A stretch of DNA of 64,000 nt from RH-chloro-G1 sp003670575. Lineage in GTDB: Bacteria > Chloroflexota > Dehalococcoidia > UBA2979. Below are positions 43,506 through 51,574 of this stretch, piece after piece; positions within the stretch are counted from its first letter, which is position 1, and each line of letters begins with the position of its first letter. The notes below the pieces were generated by a model. It was not told the origin of the DNA. It made no database searches and saw only the letters and a program-made list of their open reading frames with translations. Location: the NCBI GenBank assembly GCA_947499615.1, contig CANMOP010000009.1:15548-79547 (forward strand). The letters run 5' to 3'. A program made the position numbers and the translations under genes.

Positions 43506-43555
43506 CGGTGCCACCAATCGCACTGCACCCTGTGCCGGTTGCGGCTCACGTCAGC

Positions 43556-43584
43556 GCGCGCGGGGCTCGACGCTCCCCGCGCGC
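43556..43584 (+). terminator. Terminator-like hairpin after eno
   Basis: Perfect 10-bp stem GCGCGCGGGG / CCCCGCGCGC with a 9-nt loop, 50 bp after the enolase stop. Confidence 0.6.
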
Positions 43585-43623
43585 CATCGAGGGGGCCCAC
43601 CGCCCGTTCGAGATGTGGCCCGC

Positions 43624-44541
43624 ATGACCGGACCACGTGACGCTGCCGAAAGCGAGATGCCTATCCTCGACCCGCCGCAGCGCGTCTCCGGGATGCGCGT
43701 CCCGGACGCGGAGGGCTGGCGTCTGCCCGGCAAGCCCGCGGGCCTCGCGCCCGATGCCGAGGACGCCTGGCGTCAGACCGGCTTCCTGCTGTCGGACGAC
43801 ATCCAACTGATCGAGGCTGCGGCGAGGCTTCAGCTCCGACTCGCCGTGACCGGCTACACGCCGGCGGCACGCACGATGACAATGGCGGCGTACGCCTCGC
43901 TCTGGAGCCGGACGTTCTCCAGCCTCCACGACGCGACCAGCCTGGTGCAGCGGGGTGCGTACCAATCGGCGCTGCCTCTGCTGCGCATGGCGGTGGAGCA
44001 CATCGCGGCACAGGCCCAGCTCCCGGACGAACTCGACGCCTTCAAGGCGTGGGCGCACAGCGCGTATGGGCACCACGCCCCCACTCGCTCGGAGGAAGTA
44101 GGACTCGGCCACTATTTCGCTGGCGAGGCCATCGCGGCGGATGAGCACCTGCGGCTGATCTACCGCGCCGCCTCCGACCTGGGGCGGCCAAACTTCGGGC
44201 CCACCGCGCTGTTCGTGGCGGCCGAGGCCTCACACCAGCGCTATCCGCTGATGTTCGACGACGCCGCGTTCCACCTCGGGTGGGCGCAACTCATCCTCGG
44301 CTGGGTGCTCCGCCTCGGCGCGAAGCAGCTGCACGTCGCGATGCACCAGCGCGAGCAATTCCCGGCGCCCCAGCCGCTGCGGGACGAGGTAGTCGCCCAC
44401 GTCGCCAGAGTGGACGCCGGGCTCGCCGAGGATGGCCGCTGCCACCTCGAAGAATTCGTGGACGACGAGGCGAGACGCCGGCACCTGCTGGTGGACTTCC
44501 GCCGCCAGCCACCGGACGCCGCGAAGCGCATCCTGCTGTAG
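43624..44541 (+). CDS. Conserved helical protein of unknown function
   Basis: 305 residues, mostly alpha-helical, no signal peptide or membrane helix. A stretch RGAYQSALPLLRMAVEHIAAQAQL recalls uncharacterised bacterial families of tandem helices that scan as 'facility/contract' proteins, but I cannot name one. His-rich patches (YGHHAPTR, SHQRYPL) are present without a clear metal motif. ATG at 43624 follows the eno terminator; a longer frame from 43456 would overlap eno. It precedes gap by 112 nt with a separate promoter between them. Confidence 0.6.
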   Translation: MTGPRDAAESEMPILDPPQRVSGMRVPDAEGWRLPGKPAGLAPDAEDAWRQTGFLLSDDIQLIEAAARLQLRLAVTGYTPAARTMTMAAYASLWSRTFSSLHDATSLVQRGAYQSALPLLRMAVEHIAAQAQLPDELDAFKAWAHSAYGHHAPTRSEEVGLGHYFAGEAIAADEHLRLIYRAASDLGRPNFGPTALFVAAEASHQRYPLMFDDAAFHLGWAQLILGWVLRLGAKQLHVAMHQREQFPAPQPLRDEVVAHVARVDAGLAEDGRCHLEEFVDDEARRRHLLVDFRRQPPDAAKRILL

Positions 44542-44568
44542 CTCCCGGAACCTCGACCCAGCCCCCAT

Positions 44569-44597
44569 CTGGCACTGGGCCGCAACGGCGCTACAAT
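44569..44597 (+). promoter_or_regulatory. Promoter of the GAPDH gene
   Basis: CTGGCA (44569-44574) and TACAAT (44592-44597) with a 17-nt spacer, giving a 5' leader of roughly 50 nt that carries GGAGAAGCGAGAG before the ATG. Confidence 0.5.
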
Positions 44598-44653
44598 CCC
44601 CTTGCATATTCCCCGTAGCCGGACGCCTAGGAACCCCTCAGGAGAAGCGAGAG

Positions 44654-45676
44654 ATGGCGAAGAAGCTCCGAGTTGGCATCAACGGTCTGGGCCGCACCGG
44701 TCGCCAGACGGTACGCGCGTGGTGGGATCGCCACCGCGATGACTGGGATCTGGTGGCCATCAACGGTCGCTCAGACGTGGCCATGCACACGCACCTGCTT
44801 CGCTACGACAGCGACTACGGGCGCTTCCCCGCGGAGATTGAGGACGGCAAGGACTCGTTCGCGATCGGCGGGCGGGAGGTGCGCGTCTTCGCGCAGGACG
44901 ACCCCTCGCAGATCGATTGGAACAGCGTCGGCGTCGACGTCGTGATCGAGTCGACCGGTGAGTTCGAGACGCGCGAGGCTGCGGCGATGCACCTGCGCGG
45001 CAGCGTGAAGAAGGTGGTGATCTCCGCCCCCGGTAAGAACGAGGACTGGACCGTCATCATGGGCGTGAACCACCTCGACTACGATCCGGCGCGGCACCAC
45101 GTCATCAGCAACGGCTCCTGCACCACCAACTGTGTGGTGCCGATGGTGAAGGTGCTGCACGACGCGTTCGGCGTGCGCCGTGGGTTCATGACCACCATCC
45201 ACTCCTACACACGCGACCAGAACCTTGTCGACGCGAAGCACCGCGACCTGCGGCGAGCACGTGCAGCGGCGATGAACATCATCCCCACGTCCACCGGCGC
45301 CGCTCGCTCCATTGGCCTGGTGATCCCGGAATTGCAGGGGAAGATGAACGGCATCGCGTACCGCGTGCCCACCCCCACGGTGTCGGTCGTCGACCTGGTC
45401 ACCGACCTGGAGCAGACAGCGTCCAGCGGCGCAATCAACGAGGCGTTCCTCGCGGCCGCAGAAGGCCCGATGAAGGGCTTCCTGTACTTCGAGAAGAGCG
45501 AGTTGGTCTCCAGCGACTTCCGCGCCCACCCGGCGTCGGCGATCTTCGACTCGCCATCGACGATGGTGCTGGACGGCGACATGGTGAAGACCATGGGCTG
45601 GTACGACAACGAGTACGGCTACGCCTGCCGCATCACCGACCTGGTCACGTTCATGGGCGAGCGCGGGCTCGAATAG
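44654..45676 (+). CDS. gap: Glyceraldehyde-3-phosphate dehydrogenase (type I), probably NADP-preferring
   Basis: 340 residues. N-terminal Rossmann fold VGINGLGRTGRQTV; catalytic Cys156 in SNGSCTTNC; His183 in MTTIHSYTRDQN; conserved PTSTGAARSIGLVIPELQGK and WYDNEYGYACR. The residue that normally reads Asp after beta-2 (VAIND) is Gly38 followed by Arg39 and Ser40 (VAINGRSD). In the family, loss of that Asp, as in Bacillus subtilis GapB, goes with NADP use, so an anabolic or dual role is likely (inference). Encoded after eno and its neighbour, with its own promoter. Confidence 0.96.
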   Translation: MAKKLRVGINGLGRTGRQTVRAWWDRHRDDWDLVAINGRSDVAMHTHLLRYDSDYGRFPAEIEDGKDSFAIGGREVRVFAQDDPSQIDWNSVGVDVVIESTGEFETREAAAMHLRGSVKKVVISAPGKNEDWTVIMGVNHLDYDPARHHVISNGSCTTNCVVPMVKVLHDAFGVRRGFMTTIHSYTRDQNLVDAKHRDLRRARAAAMNIIPTSTGAARSIGLVIPELQGKMNGIAYRVPTPTVSVVDLVTDLEQTASSGAINEAFLAAAEGPMKGFLYFEKSELVSSDFRAHPASAIFDSPSTMVLDGDMVKTMGWYDNEYGYACRITDLVTFMGERGLE

Positions 45677-45697
45677 CATGCGCGGCGGCGAGCAGCG

Positions 45698-46353
45698 ATG
45701 AACGGCCGACGCGGCCTTGTCGTGATCCTGCTCGCCGCGATCGCACTGCTCGCGAGTTGCTCCACGGGTGTCGGGGCGCCACCAGTCGTCACCACCTCGA
45801 CAGCTGTCGCGACTGCCACTCCGCCGTCTCGGGCGACCGCCACCGTCACGCTGGTGCCATCCGCTTCCTCGACGGCTCCCCCCGCCGCGTCACCAACGGC
45901 GATACCGCCCCCCACTGCGCCCGCCTCCACGCCACCCGCACCGGCAGCACCGACGGCCGCGCCCGTAACTCCGACAGTAGGCACCACGCCCGCCGTCACG
46001 CCGCCCCCATCACCAGCACCCAGCCCAACGCCGACCCTGGCCGCAGGTCGCAAGCGAGTGCTGGCGCCCATCGACAAGTTGGAGGTGCGTCTGGCGGAAT
46101 CGCAGCCGGTGCAGGTGTTCGTGGATATCACCAGCGGCTTCCCGGTGGCTGCGCGCGATTCGACCACTACACGGTGGAACGCTCCGGCTTCACCATCGCC
46201 ATCGCGGTGTGGAACACCATGCCTGCGACGGACGGTCCGTGTACGACGATCTACGGGTACGTACCGCACAGCATCGCGCTCGGCTCCGGGTTCCAGGCGG
46301 GCACATACCTCGTCCGCGCGAACGACGTCACAACAACATTCGCCGTGCGCTAG
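45698..46353 (+). pseudogene. Frameshifted secreted lipoprotein
   Basis: Begins with a lipoprotein signal (MNGRRGLVVILLAAIALLASC; lipobox LASC), then a ~75-residue Thr/Pro/Ala linker and a folded part starting LEVRLAESQPVQVFVDITSGFPV. At about 46147 the frame is lost; the rest of the domain continues in the next frame as GCARFDHYTVERSG and ends DVTTTFAVR at 46353. One missing G in a GTGGGC-type run explains the shift, and adding it gives 219 codons. The domain looks like a small beta protein, not identified. Sequencing error or recent mutation are equally possible. Confidence 0.7.
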
Positions 46354-46469
46354 CCGGGGAACGTGGCGCGAGGGACTTTCCACGAACAGCAATCCGCCGT
46401 ATAACGCTTCGAGACGAGGCGCGTCAGACGAAGCGCCTCAGGCCTGCTTAAGCAGGGAGGGGGAGTGTT

Positions 46470-47711
46470 ATGCCAGCATCGCTACCAGGGGCCGGAGCCC
46501 GGCCACTTGAGGGCATCCGTGTCGTGGACTTCTCCTGGATCGTCGCGGGACCGCAGTGCACGCGCATCCTCGCCGACCTCGGCGCCGACGTGATTCGCGT
46601 GGAGAACGAGTCGTATCTGGACTCCATGCGCTCCGGGATGCAGGTCTATCCGGACCGACCGTCCTACAGCGGCTCCGGGATGTTCAACAACATGAACCGG
46701 AACAAGCGCAGCATCACCGCCAACGTCTGGCACCCGGGCGGGCGCACGATGGTGGAGAAGTTGATCGCGCAGGCCGACGTCGTGATCGAGAACTTCAGTG
46801 CCGGCGCCTTCGAGCGCATGGGCTTCGGCATGGAGCACCTCAAAGAGCTCAACCCCAACATCATCTACATCTCGATCTCGGGCTTCGGCCACGCGGGGAT
46901 CGACACCACGTACATCACGTGGGGCCCGACCGCGCAGGCGATCTCCGGTAGCACCTTTATGTCCGGCCAGGCCGACCTGCCGCCGGCCGGATGGGGCTAC
47001 TCCTACCTGGACCACACGGCGGGCTACTACGGCGCGATCGGTCTGCTGATGGGGTTGTTCCACCGAAGCCGCACCGGCGAGGGCCAGTACATCGACGTCG
47101 CACAGTGCGAGACGGGCATGATGATGGGCGGCATCGCCATGCTGGACTACCAGGTGAACGGTCGGAAGTACGAGCGCATCGGTAACCACTCTCGATGGCC
47201 AGCGATCGCGCCGCACAACGTCTACCGGTGCGCGGGCGACGATCGATGGATCGCCATCTCCGCCGAGACAGACGACCAGTGGCTCGCGCTGTGCGAGGTG
47301 CTGGACGCGGATGAATTGGCAGCCGACCCGTTGTTCGCGACCAACCTCGGCCGGGTGGACGCGCAAGACGCGCTGGACGCGGCGATCGATGCGTTGACCC
47401 GCAAGTGGGACACGCGCGAGTTGATGTACCTGCTCCAGTCGAACGGTGTTGCAGCCGGCACGGCGCAGACCACCGAAGACAAAATGGAGCACGACCCGCA
47501 GCACGCGGCGCGTGAGTTCTACCCGATGGCACCTCACTCGTACCTCGGCGACCGGCGCTTCGAGGGGCTGCCCATGCGCTTCTCTCGCTCCAAGTGGGAG
47601 GTCGTAAACGGTGCCCCCGGTTTGGGCGAGCACACACATGCAGTCATGGAACAGCTCCTGGGCTACACCGCCGAGGAGATCGCAGCCCTTGCGGCGGAGG
47701 TGGCGATTTGA
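46470..47711 (+). CDS. CaiB/BaiF family (class III) CoA-transferase, first of pair
   Basis: 413-residue enzyme of the formyl-CoA/carnitine CoA-transferase family, which moves CoA between carboxylic acids. Typical features are LEGIRVVDFSWIVAGPQCTRILADLGADVIRVE at the N-terminus, NRNKRSITANVWHPGGR, NIIYISISGFG, and the catalytic Asp in GQYIDVAQCE. Substrate specificity cannot be read off. A GGGAGGGGGAG site precedes the ATG. The next gene encodes a paralogue and starts within its stop codon, suggesting a heteromeric or sequential pair. Confidence 0.9.
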   Translation: MPASLPGAGARPLEGIRVVDFSWIVAGPQCTRILADLGADVIRVENESYLDSMRSGMQVYPDRPSYSGSGMFNNMNRNKRSITANVWHPGGRTMVEKLIAQADVVIENFSAGAFERMGFGMEHLKELNPNIIYISISGFGHAGIDTTYITWGPTAQAISGSTFMSGQADLPPAGWGYSYLDHTAGYYGAIGLLMGLFHRSRTGEGQYIDVAQCETGMMMGGIAMLDYQVNGRKYERIGNHSRWPAIAPHNVYRCAGDDRWIAISAETDDQWLALCEVLDADELAADPLFATNLGRVDAQDALDAAIDALTRKWDTRELMYLLQSNGVAAGTAQTTEDKMEHDPQHAAREFYPMAPHSYLGDRRFEGLPMRFSRSKWEVVNGAPGLGEHTHAVMEQLLGYTAEEIAALAAEVAI

Positions 47712-48961
47712 CCGGGGCACTGGACGGCATCCGCATCCTGGAGATTGGCGACCGTGGCGAACAGGCCGGCCGACTGCTGGCCGACGCCGGCGCCGACGTG
47801 ATCCGCATTGAGCCCGTAGAGGGCTCCTATGGCCGACGGCAGGGCCCGTTCGTGGGCGACCGCCCCGGTTCGGAGCGCTCGCTGCACCACGCGTACATGA
47901 ACGCCAACAAGCGCGGGATCACGCTGGACCCGTCCACTGGTGACGGCGCTGAGCTCTGGCGTCGGCTCGTCGAGGGCGCGGATGTCGTCATCGACAGCTA
48001 CCCGCCCGGCTTCCTGGACAGCATCGACTGCGGACCGGAAGTGTTCGCGCCGCTGTTCATCGAGGGTCGTCTGGTGTGGTGCGCCATCACGCCGTTCGGA
48101 CTGACCGGCCCGTGGAAGGACTGGGAAGCCACCGACCTCACCAGCATCGCGCTGGGCGGGCCGATGATGAGCACCGGCTACGACGATCACGACCTGCCGC
48201 CGATCCGCCCGGACGGTGAGCACTCGCTCTGGATGGCTGGCGAGCACGCCGCTATGGGCATCCTGGCCGCGCTGATCGAGCGCGAGCAGTCTGGCCTCGG
48301 GCAGTTGGTGGACGTTTCCGTCCACGAGGCGGTCAGCGTCACGACCGAGGGGGCGTTCCCGAACTGGGAGTACAAGCAGGCGCTGGTGCAACGCCAGACC
48401 GGTCGCCACTCCTCACCCACCATCACGGCCCGGTGGCAGTTCCAGGGATCCGATGGCGGATACGTGAACCTCATGGGCGGCGGCGTGCCGCGTACTCGAG
48501 GCAACTGGAAAGAGCTGATGGACTGGCTCAACGAGTTCAACGCCGCAGCCGACCTCGAAGACCCGAAGTACGAGGCGGCCGTCCACTCCGACCCGATGCA
48601 GGCGACGGTGGAGCGTGCACGCATCTCAGAGGTCATCGGCGCGTTCATCCAGACGCGGCCATCGGAGGAAGTCTACCGCCGCGGTCAGAGCCTGCACCTC
48701 CCGTGGGCGGTGATCCGTCCGCCGGAGGACAACCTGTCCGACCCGCACTGGGAGGCTCGCGGATTCTGGGCGAAGACCCACATTCCGGAGCACGACAGCG
48801 AGGTTCGCTTCCCGCTGGGGCCGTACAAGATGAGCGCCACGCCGCTGGAGCTGCGTCGACGTGCTCCGCTGCTGGGCGAGCACAACACGGAGGTATACGG
48901 CGGTGAGCTCGGGCTGGAGGCTCGCCAGCTCATCGTGCTTGCGGGGCAAGCCGCGATCTAG
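47708..48961 (+). CDS. CaiB/BaiF family CoA-transferase, second of pair
   Basis: 417 residues. LDGIRILEIGDRGEQAGRLLADAGADVIRIEP, NANKRGITLD, WCAITPFGLTGPWKDWEATDLT and the catalytic Asp in GQLVDVSVHEAV place it in the same family as the upstream gene, but it is clearly divergent from it. Start is TTG, overlapping the previous stop (TTGA) with GGAGG 7 nt upstream, so both are translated as a coupled pair. A hairpin follows the stop codon. Confidence 0.9.
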   Translation: MTGALDGIRILEIGDRGEQAGRLLADAGADVIRIEPVEGSYGRRQGPFVGDRPGSERSLHHAYMNANKRGITLDPSTGDGAELWRRLVEGADVVIDSYPPGFLDSIDCGPEVFAPLFIEGRLVWCAITPFGLTGPWKDWEATDLTSIALGGPMMSTGYDDHDLPPIRPDGEHSLWMAGEHAAMGILAALIEREQSGLGQLVDVSVHEAVSVTTEGAFPNWEYKQALVQRQTGRHSSPTITARWQFQGSDGGYVNLMGGGVPRTRGNWKELMDWLNEFNAAADLEDPKYEAAVHSDPMQATVERARISEVIGAFIQTRPSEEVYRRGQSLHLPWAVIRPPEDNLSDPHWEARGFWAKTHIPEHDSEVRFPLGPYKMSATPLELRRRAPLLGEHNTEVYGGELGLEARQLIVLAGQAAI

Positions 48962-48984
48962 CGCACGTCCCTCGGCTCAACATT

Positions 48985-49010
48985 GGAGGGCGCCGACATC
49001 GGCGCCCTCC
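48985..49010 (+). terminator. Terminator hairpin after the CoA-transferase pair
   Basis: Palindrome GGAGGGCGCCGA / TCGGCGCCCTCC (12 bp arms, 2 nt between, so effectively a 10-bp stem with a small loop), 23 bp after the stop. Confidence 0.65.
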
Positions 49011-49335
49011 TGCATTCCCACGTCGCCCGCAGCGCCCGCAGCCGGTACCGCACCACATCCTTCGGGCGCGTGACCAGCACCCGTCACACGCGTGTCACCT
49101 CGTGGTGTCGACGCTGCCCTCTCGCCAATATCGCGTTCGCACATAGCACAGAATTACATTCGCGCGTATTCAACACGATTGCAGTGATCAGCACGCGCGG
49201 GAATACACGCATGTGATTTTCCCTTGCAAATACTGGCGATCACAAGAAGGCCACCTCGTACCATCGCCCGTATGTACGAGTGAGGGCAACGGGTTGTCCG
49301 GGCTCTCCGCCAGTAATCATCAGGAGGGATCACAC
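49011..49335. other. Gene-free interval upstream of the solute-binding lipoprotein
   Basis: About 325 bp with lower GC than its surroundings and no convincing coding frame. It contains a 10-bp palindrome ACACGCGTGT (49086-49095) and the AGGAGG ribosome site of the next gene at 49322. I could not define the promoter. Confidence 0.5.
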
Positions 49336-51093
49336 TTGAGCAACATGTTCACGCAGCGTGCACTCGGCCGCAGGACCATGCTTCAGGGCGCTGGCATCGG
49401 CGCGCTGGGACTGGCCGGGGCCGCGCTCATCGGCTGCGGCAGCAGCGCACCGGCGGGCGGATCCTCCGCCAGCAACAGCGGCGGCGTGCCGGTCAACACC
49501 CCGAAGGGCACCGGCCTGCCGATGACCTCGCCGGTGGTCAAGGGCACCAAGAAGCCCGGCGGCACCTTCACCGCGCACACCACCAGCACCTACACCCAGC
49601 ACGACCCGGGCACGGCGCTGGCCACCAACATCTGGCACATGATCGGCGAGAAGGGCCTGGAGCCCGACCCGCAGACCGGCAAGATCCGCCCGCACGTCAT
49701 GACGTCATGGGAAGTCGCCGACCCGACGACGCTGGTCTTCAAGATTCAGCCAGGCATCAAGACCCACAACATGGCCCCGTGGAACGGTCGCGAGTTCACC
49801 GCCGAGGACGTGGCCTGGAACCTGGAGCGCATCGGCGGACTGTACGCGGATCGTCTGAAGATTCCGTTGTCGCAGTTCCAGCGCGCCTCGATGGTTGCGA
49901 ACCTCGTGAAGGCGCAGGCCACGGACCCGACCACGGTCAAGGTCACGCTCTCCAAGCCGAACTCCTCCTTCTTCAACGGCCTGATGGACACTCGTGTCCC
50001 CTTCGCCCCGAAGGAAATGGACGACATCGGCTGGGCCGACCCGCTGAAGATGGGCGGCATTGGGCCGTTCCAGGTCTCCGGGTGGGTCAAGGACCAGAAG
50101 ATGACCTACAAGAAGCACCCGGCTTACTTCCGCAAGGACGAGCCGAGCTTCGACAACGTTGAGTGGACGATCATCCCGGACCGCGCTTCGGCGGTCGCCG
50201 CGTTCATCAGCGGCCAGACCAATGCCATCTCCGGCCTGAACCAGCTGGAGACCGACCAGATCAAGAAGTCGAAGCCGGACGCTAACCTCAACGCGTGGAT
50301 CGACTCCAACTGGCACCACATGCGGTTCAGCGTGGAGTACGCGCCGTTCAAGGACTTCCGCGTTCGGCGCGCGATGTTCCTGGCAGTGGACTACGCGTCG
50401 ATCATGGACGGGTTCTTCGGCAACGGCTGGGGCTACCAGGCCTCGCTGAGCCCCGGCTTCCCGGAGGCGTGGAGCCCGGACAAGGTCAAGGATCAGGCGG
50501 GCTACAACCCGGCCACCAAGGCTGCGGACCGTGCCGAGGCCCAGAAGATGATGACCGCTGCAGGCTTCCCGGCCGGCAAGGGCATCGACTTCTCCATCAT
50601 CTACATCAACACCTCCGGCTCGGCCTACCCGGAGAACGTGCAGCGGTTCCAGGCCCAGATGAAGGAAGTCTTCCCGGAGATGAAGGTTGGGCTGAAGCCG
50701 TACGCGGACAGCGCTTCCTTCAATGGCCCGCAGAACTCCGGCCAGTTCGAGATGGTGAACTACGTCATCACCGCTGCGCCGGACGCTGTCATCGACATGC
50801 AGTCCCAGTACTACACGGGCGGTAGCCGCAACTACGGTCACTTCTCCGACAAGGGCCTGGACGCGCTCATCGACAAGGCTCAGGTCGAGCTCAACGTCGA
50901 GGCCCGCTCCAAGATGCTGGAGGAGTTCCAGACTCGCTACCTGAGCGAGTGGATGCCGAACATGATCCTCGGCGCGCAGCCCGCTCGCGTGATGACGCAG
51001 GGCAACATCGCTGGATTCGACACGATCGCCGGCACCTGGTACGGCTACTCGGCCAACACCAAGATCTGCCGACTGTTCTACGTCGAGAAGTAG
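49336..51093 (+). CDS. ABC transporter substrate-binding lipoprotein (family 5, peptide/nickel type), Tat-exported
   Basis: 585 residues. The signal peptide carries a twin-arginine (LGRRTML), a hydrophobic core and a lipobox (LIGC), predicting Tat export and lipid anchoring. The mature part matches family 5 binding proteins: FTAEDVAWNLERI, YKKHPAYFRKDEPSFDNVEWTIIPDRASAVAAF, FKDFRVRRAMFLAVDY and a C-terminal SDKGLDALIDKAQ. TTG at 49336 is chosen because AGGAGG is 8 nt upstream; the ATG at 49345 is 17 nt away. No permease or ATPase genes follow. The ligand is unknown. Confidence 0.92.
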   Translation: MSNMFTQRALGRRTMLQGAGIGALGLAGAALIGCGSSAPAGGSSASNSGGVPVNTPKGTGLPMTSPVVKGTKKPGGTFTAHTTSTYTQHDPGTALATNIWHMIGEKGLEPDPQTGKIRPHVMTSWEVADPTTLVFKIQPGIKTHNMAPWNGREFTAEDVAWNLERIGGLYADRLKIPLSQFQRASMVANLVKAQATDPTTVKVTLSKPNSSFFNGLMDTRVPFAPKEMDDIGWADPLKMGGIGPFQVSGWVKDQKMTYKKHPAYFRKDEPSFDNVEWTIIPDRASAVAAFISGQTNAISGLNQLETDQIKKSKPDANLNAWIDSNWHHMRFSVEYAPFKDFRVRRAMFLAVDYASIMDGFFGNGWGYQASLSPGFPEAWSPDKVKDQAGYNPATKAADRAEAQKMMTAAGFPAGKGIDFSIIYINTSGSAYPENVQRFQAQMKEVFPEMKVGLKPYADSASFNGPQNSGQFEMVNYVITAAPDAVIDMQSQYYTGGSRNYGHFSDKGLDALIDKAQVELNVEARSKMLEEFQTRYLSEWMPNMILGAQPARVMTQGNIAGFDTIAGTWYGYSANTKICRLFYVEK

Positions 51094-51125
51094 CACCGCA
51101 TCGCTGCATTCGTAGCAATCGGACA

Positions 51126-51157
51126 GCAGAAGGGGCGCCTCGCGGCGCCCCTTCTGC
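51126..51157 (+). terminator. Terminator of the binding-protein gene
   Basis: Perfect 14-bp stem GCAGAAGGGGCGCC / GGCGCCCCTTCTGC with a 4-nt loop, 32 bp past the stop codon. Confidence 0.75.
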
Positions 51158-51229
51158 GTACCTGTCGAATGTCACGACCACTGCCTGAGGCACACCATCG
51201 GCTCGCCACGCGAGCACGACGAGCTGGTA

Positions 51230-51397
51230 CTACCCGCCCATGCGCCCCTGCTCGATCAGCTCGTGCTGCGGCAACTCGTCGTGCTTCTGCTCATCGTTCG
51301 GGCAGACGAACTGCTCGCAGCCGGTGCATGCCTGGGAGGTGGTGTACCCGCAGTGCAGGCATCCACCCGCGCGCGAGGTGAGTCGGAAGATCTTCAT
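51230..51397 (-). CDS. Small zinc-ribbon-like protein, 55 residues
   Basis: MKIFRLTSRAGGCLHCGYTT followed by CTGCEQFVC: two CxxC pairs plus an extra Cys in 20 residues suggests a small metal-binding ribbon. The tail is rich in Glu, His and Gln. Function unknown. The frame is open upstream to 51631 but would run through the intergenic repeat; the ATG at 51397 is the natural start. No strong ribosome site is visible, and it stands alone on the minus strand between two plus-strand genes. Confidence 0.5.
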   Translation of the reverse strand: MKIFRLTSRAGGCLHCGYTTSQACTGCEQFVCPNDEQKHDELPQHELIEQGRMGG

Positions 51398-51422
51398 GGG
51401 GAGAGTGTACCTCGGCGGAGGG

Positions 51423-51463
51423 GAGCCCTCACCCCAGCCCCTCTCCCCGGGGCGGGGCGAGGG
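51423..51463. repeat. GC-rich intergenic hairpin repeat, copy 3 (unit A)
   Basis: GAGCCCTCACCCCAGCCCC then TCTCCCCGGGGCGGGGCGAGG. It is near-identical to unit A of the copies at 6383 and 56853. Confidence 0.75.
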
Positions 51464-51562
51464 ATTCTGAACGTCGTGACTCGCCTGCGGGGTCTTCGTT
51501 GACCGTCGTGCGCAGGGGGGCTCGATGGTAAGTGAGTGGGAGATTCGAGCCCGCCCTCCTGC

Positions 51563-51568
51563 TACAAT
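51563..51568 (+). promoter_or_regulatory. -10 hexamer TACAAT, leaderless start of ffh
   Basis: TACAAT, then TCCCGC, then ATG at 51575; no ribosome site. Confidence 0.55.
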
Positions 51569-51574
51569 TCCCGC

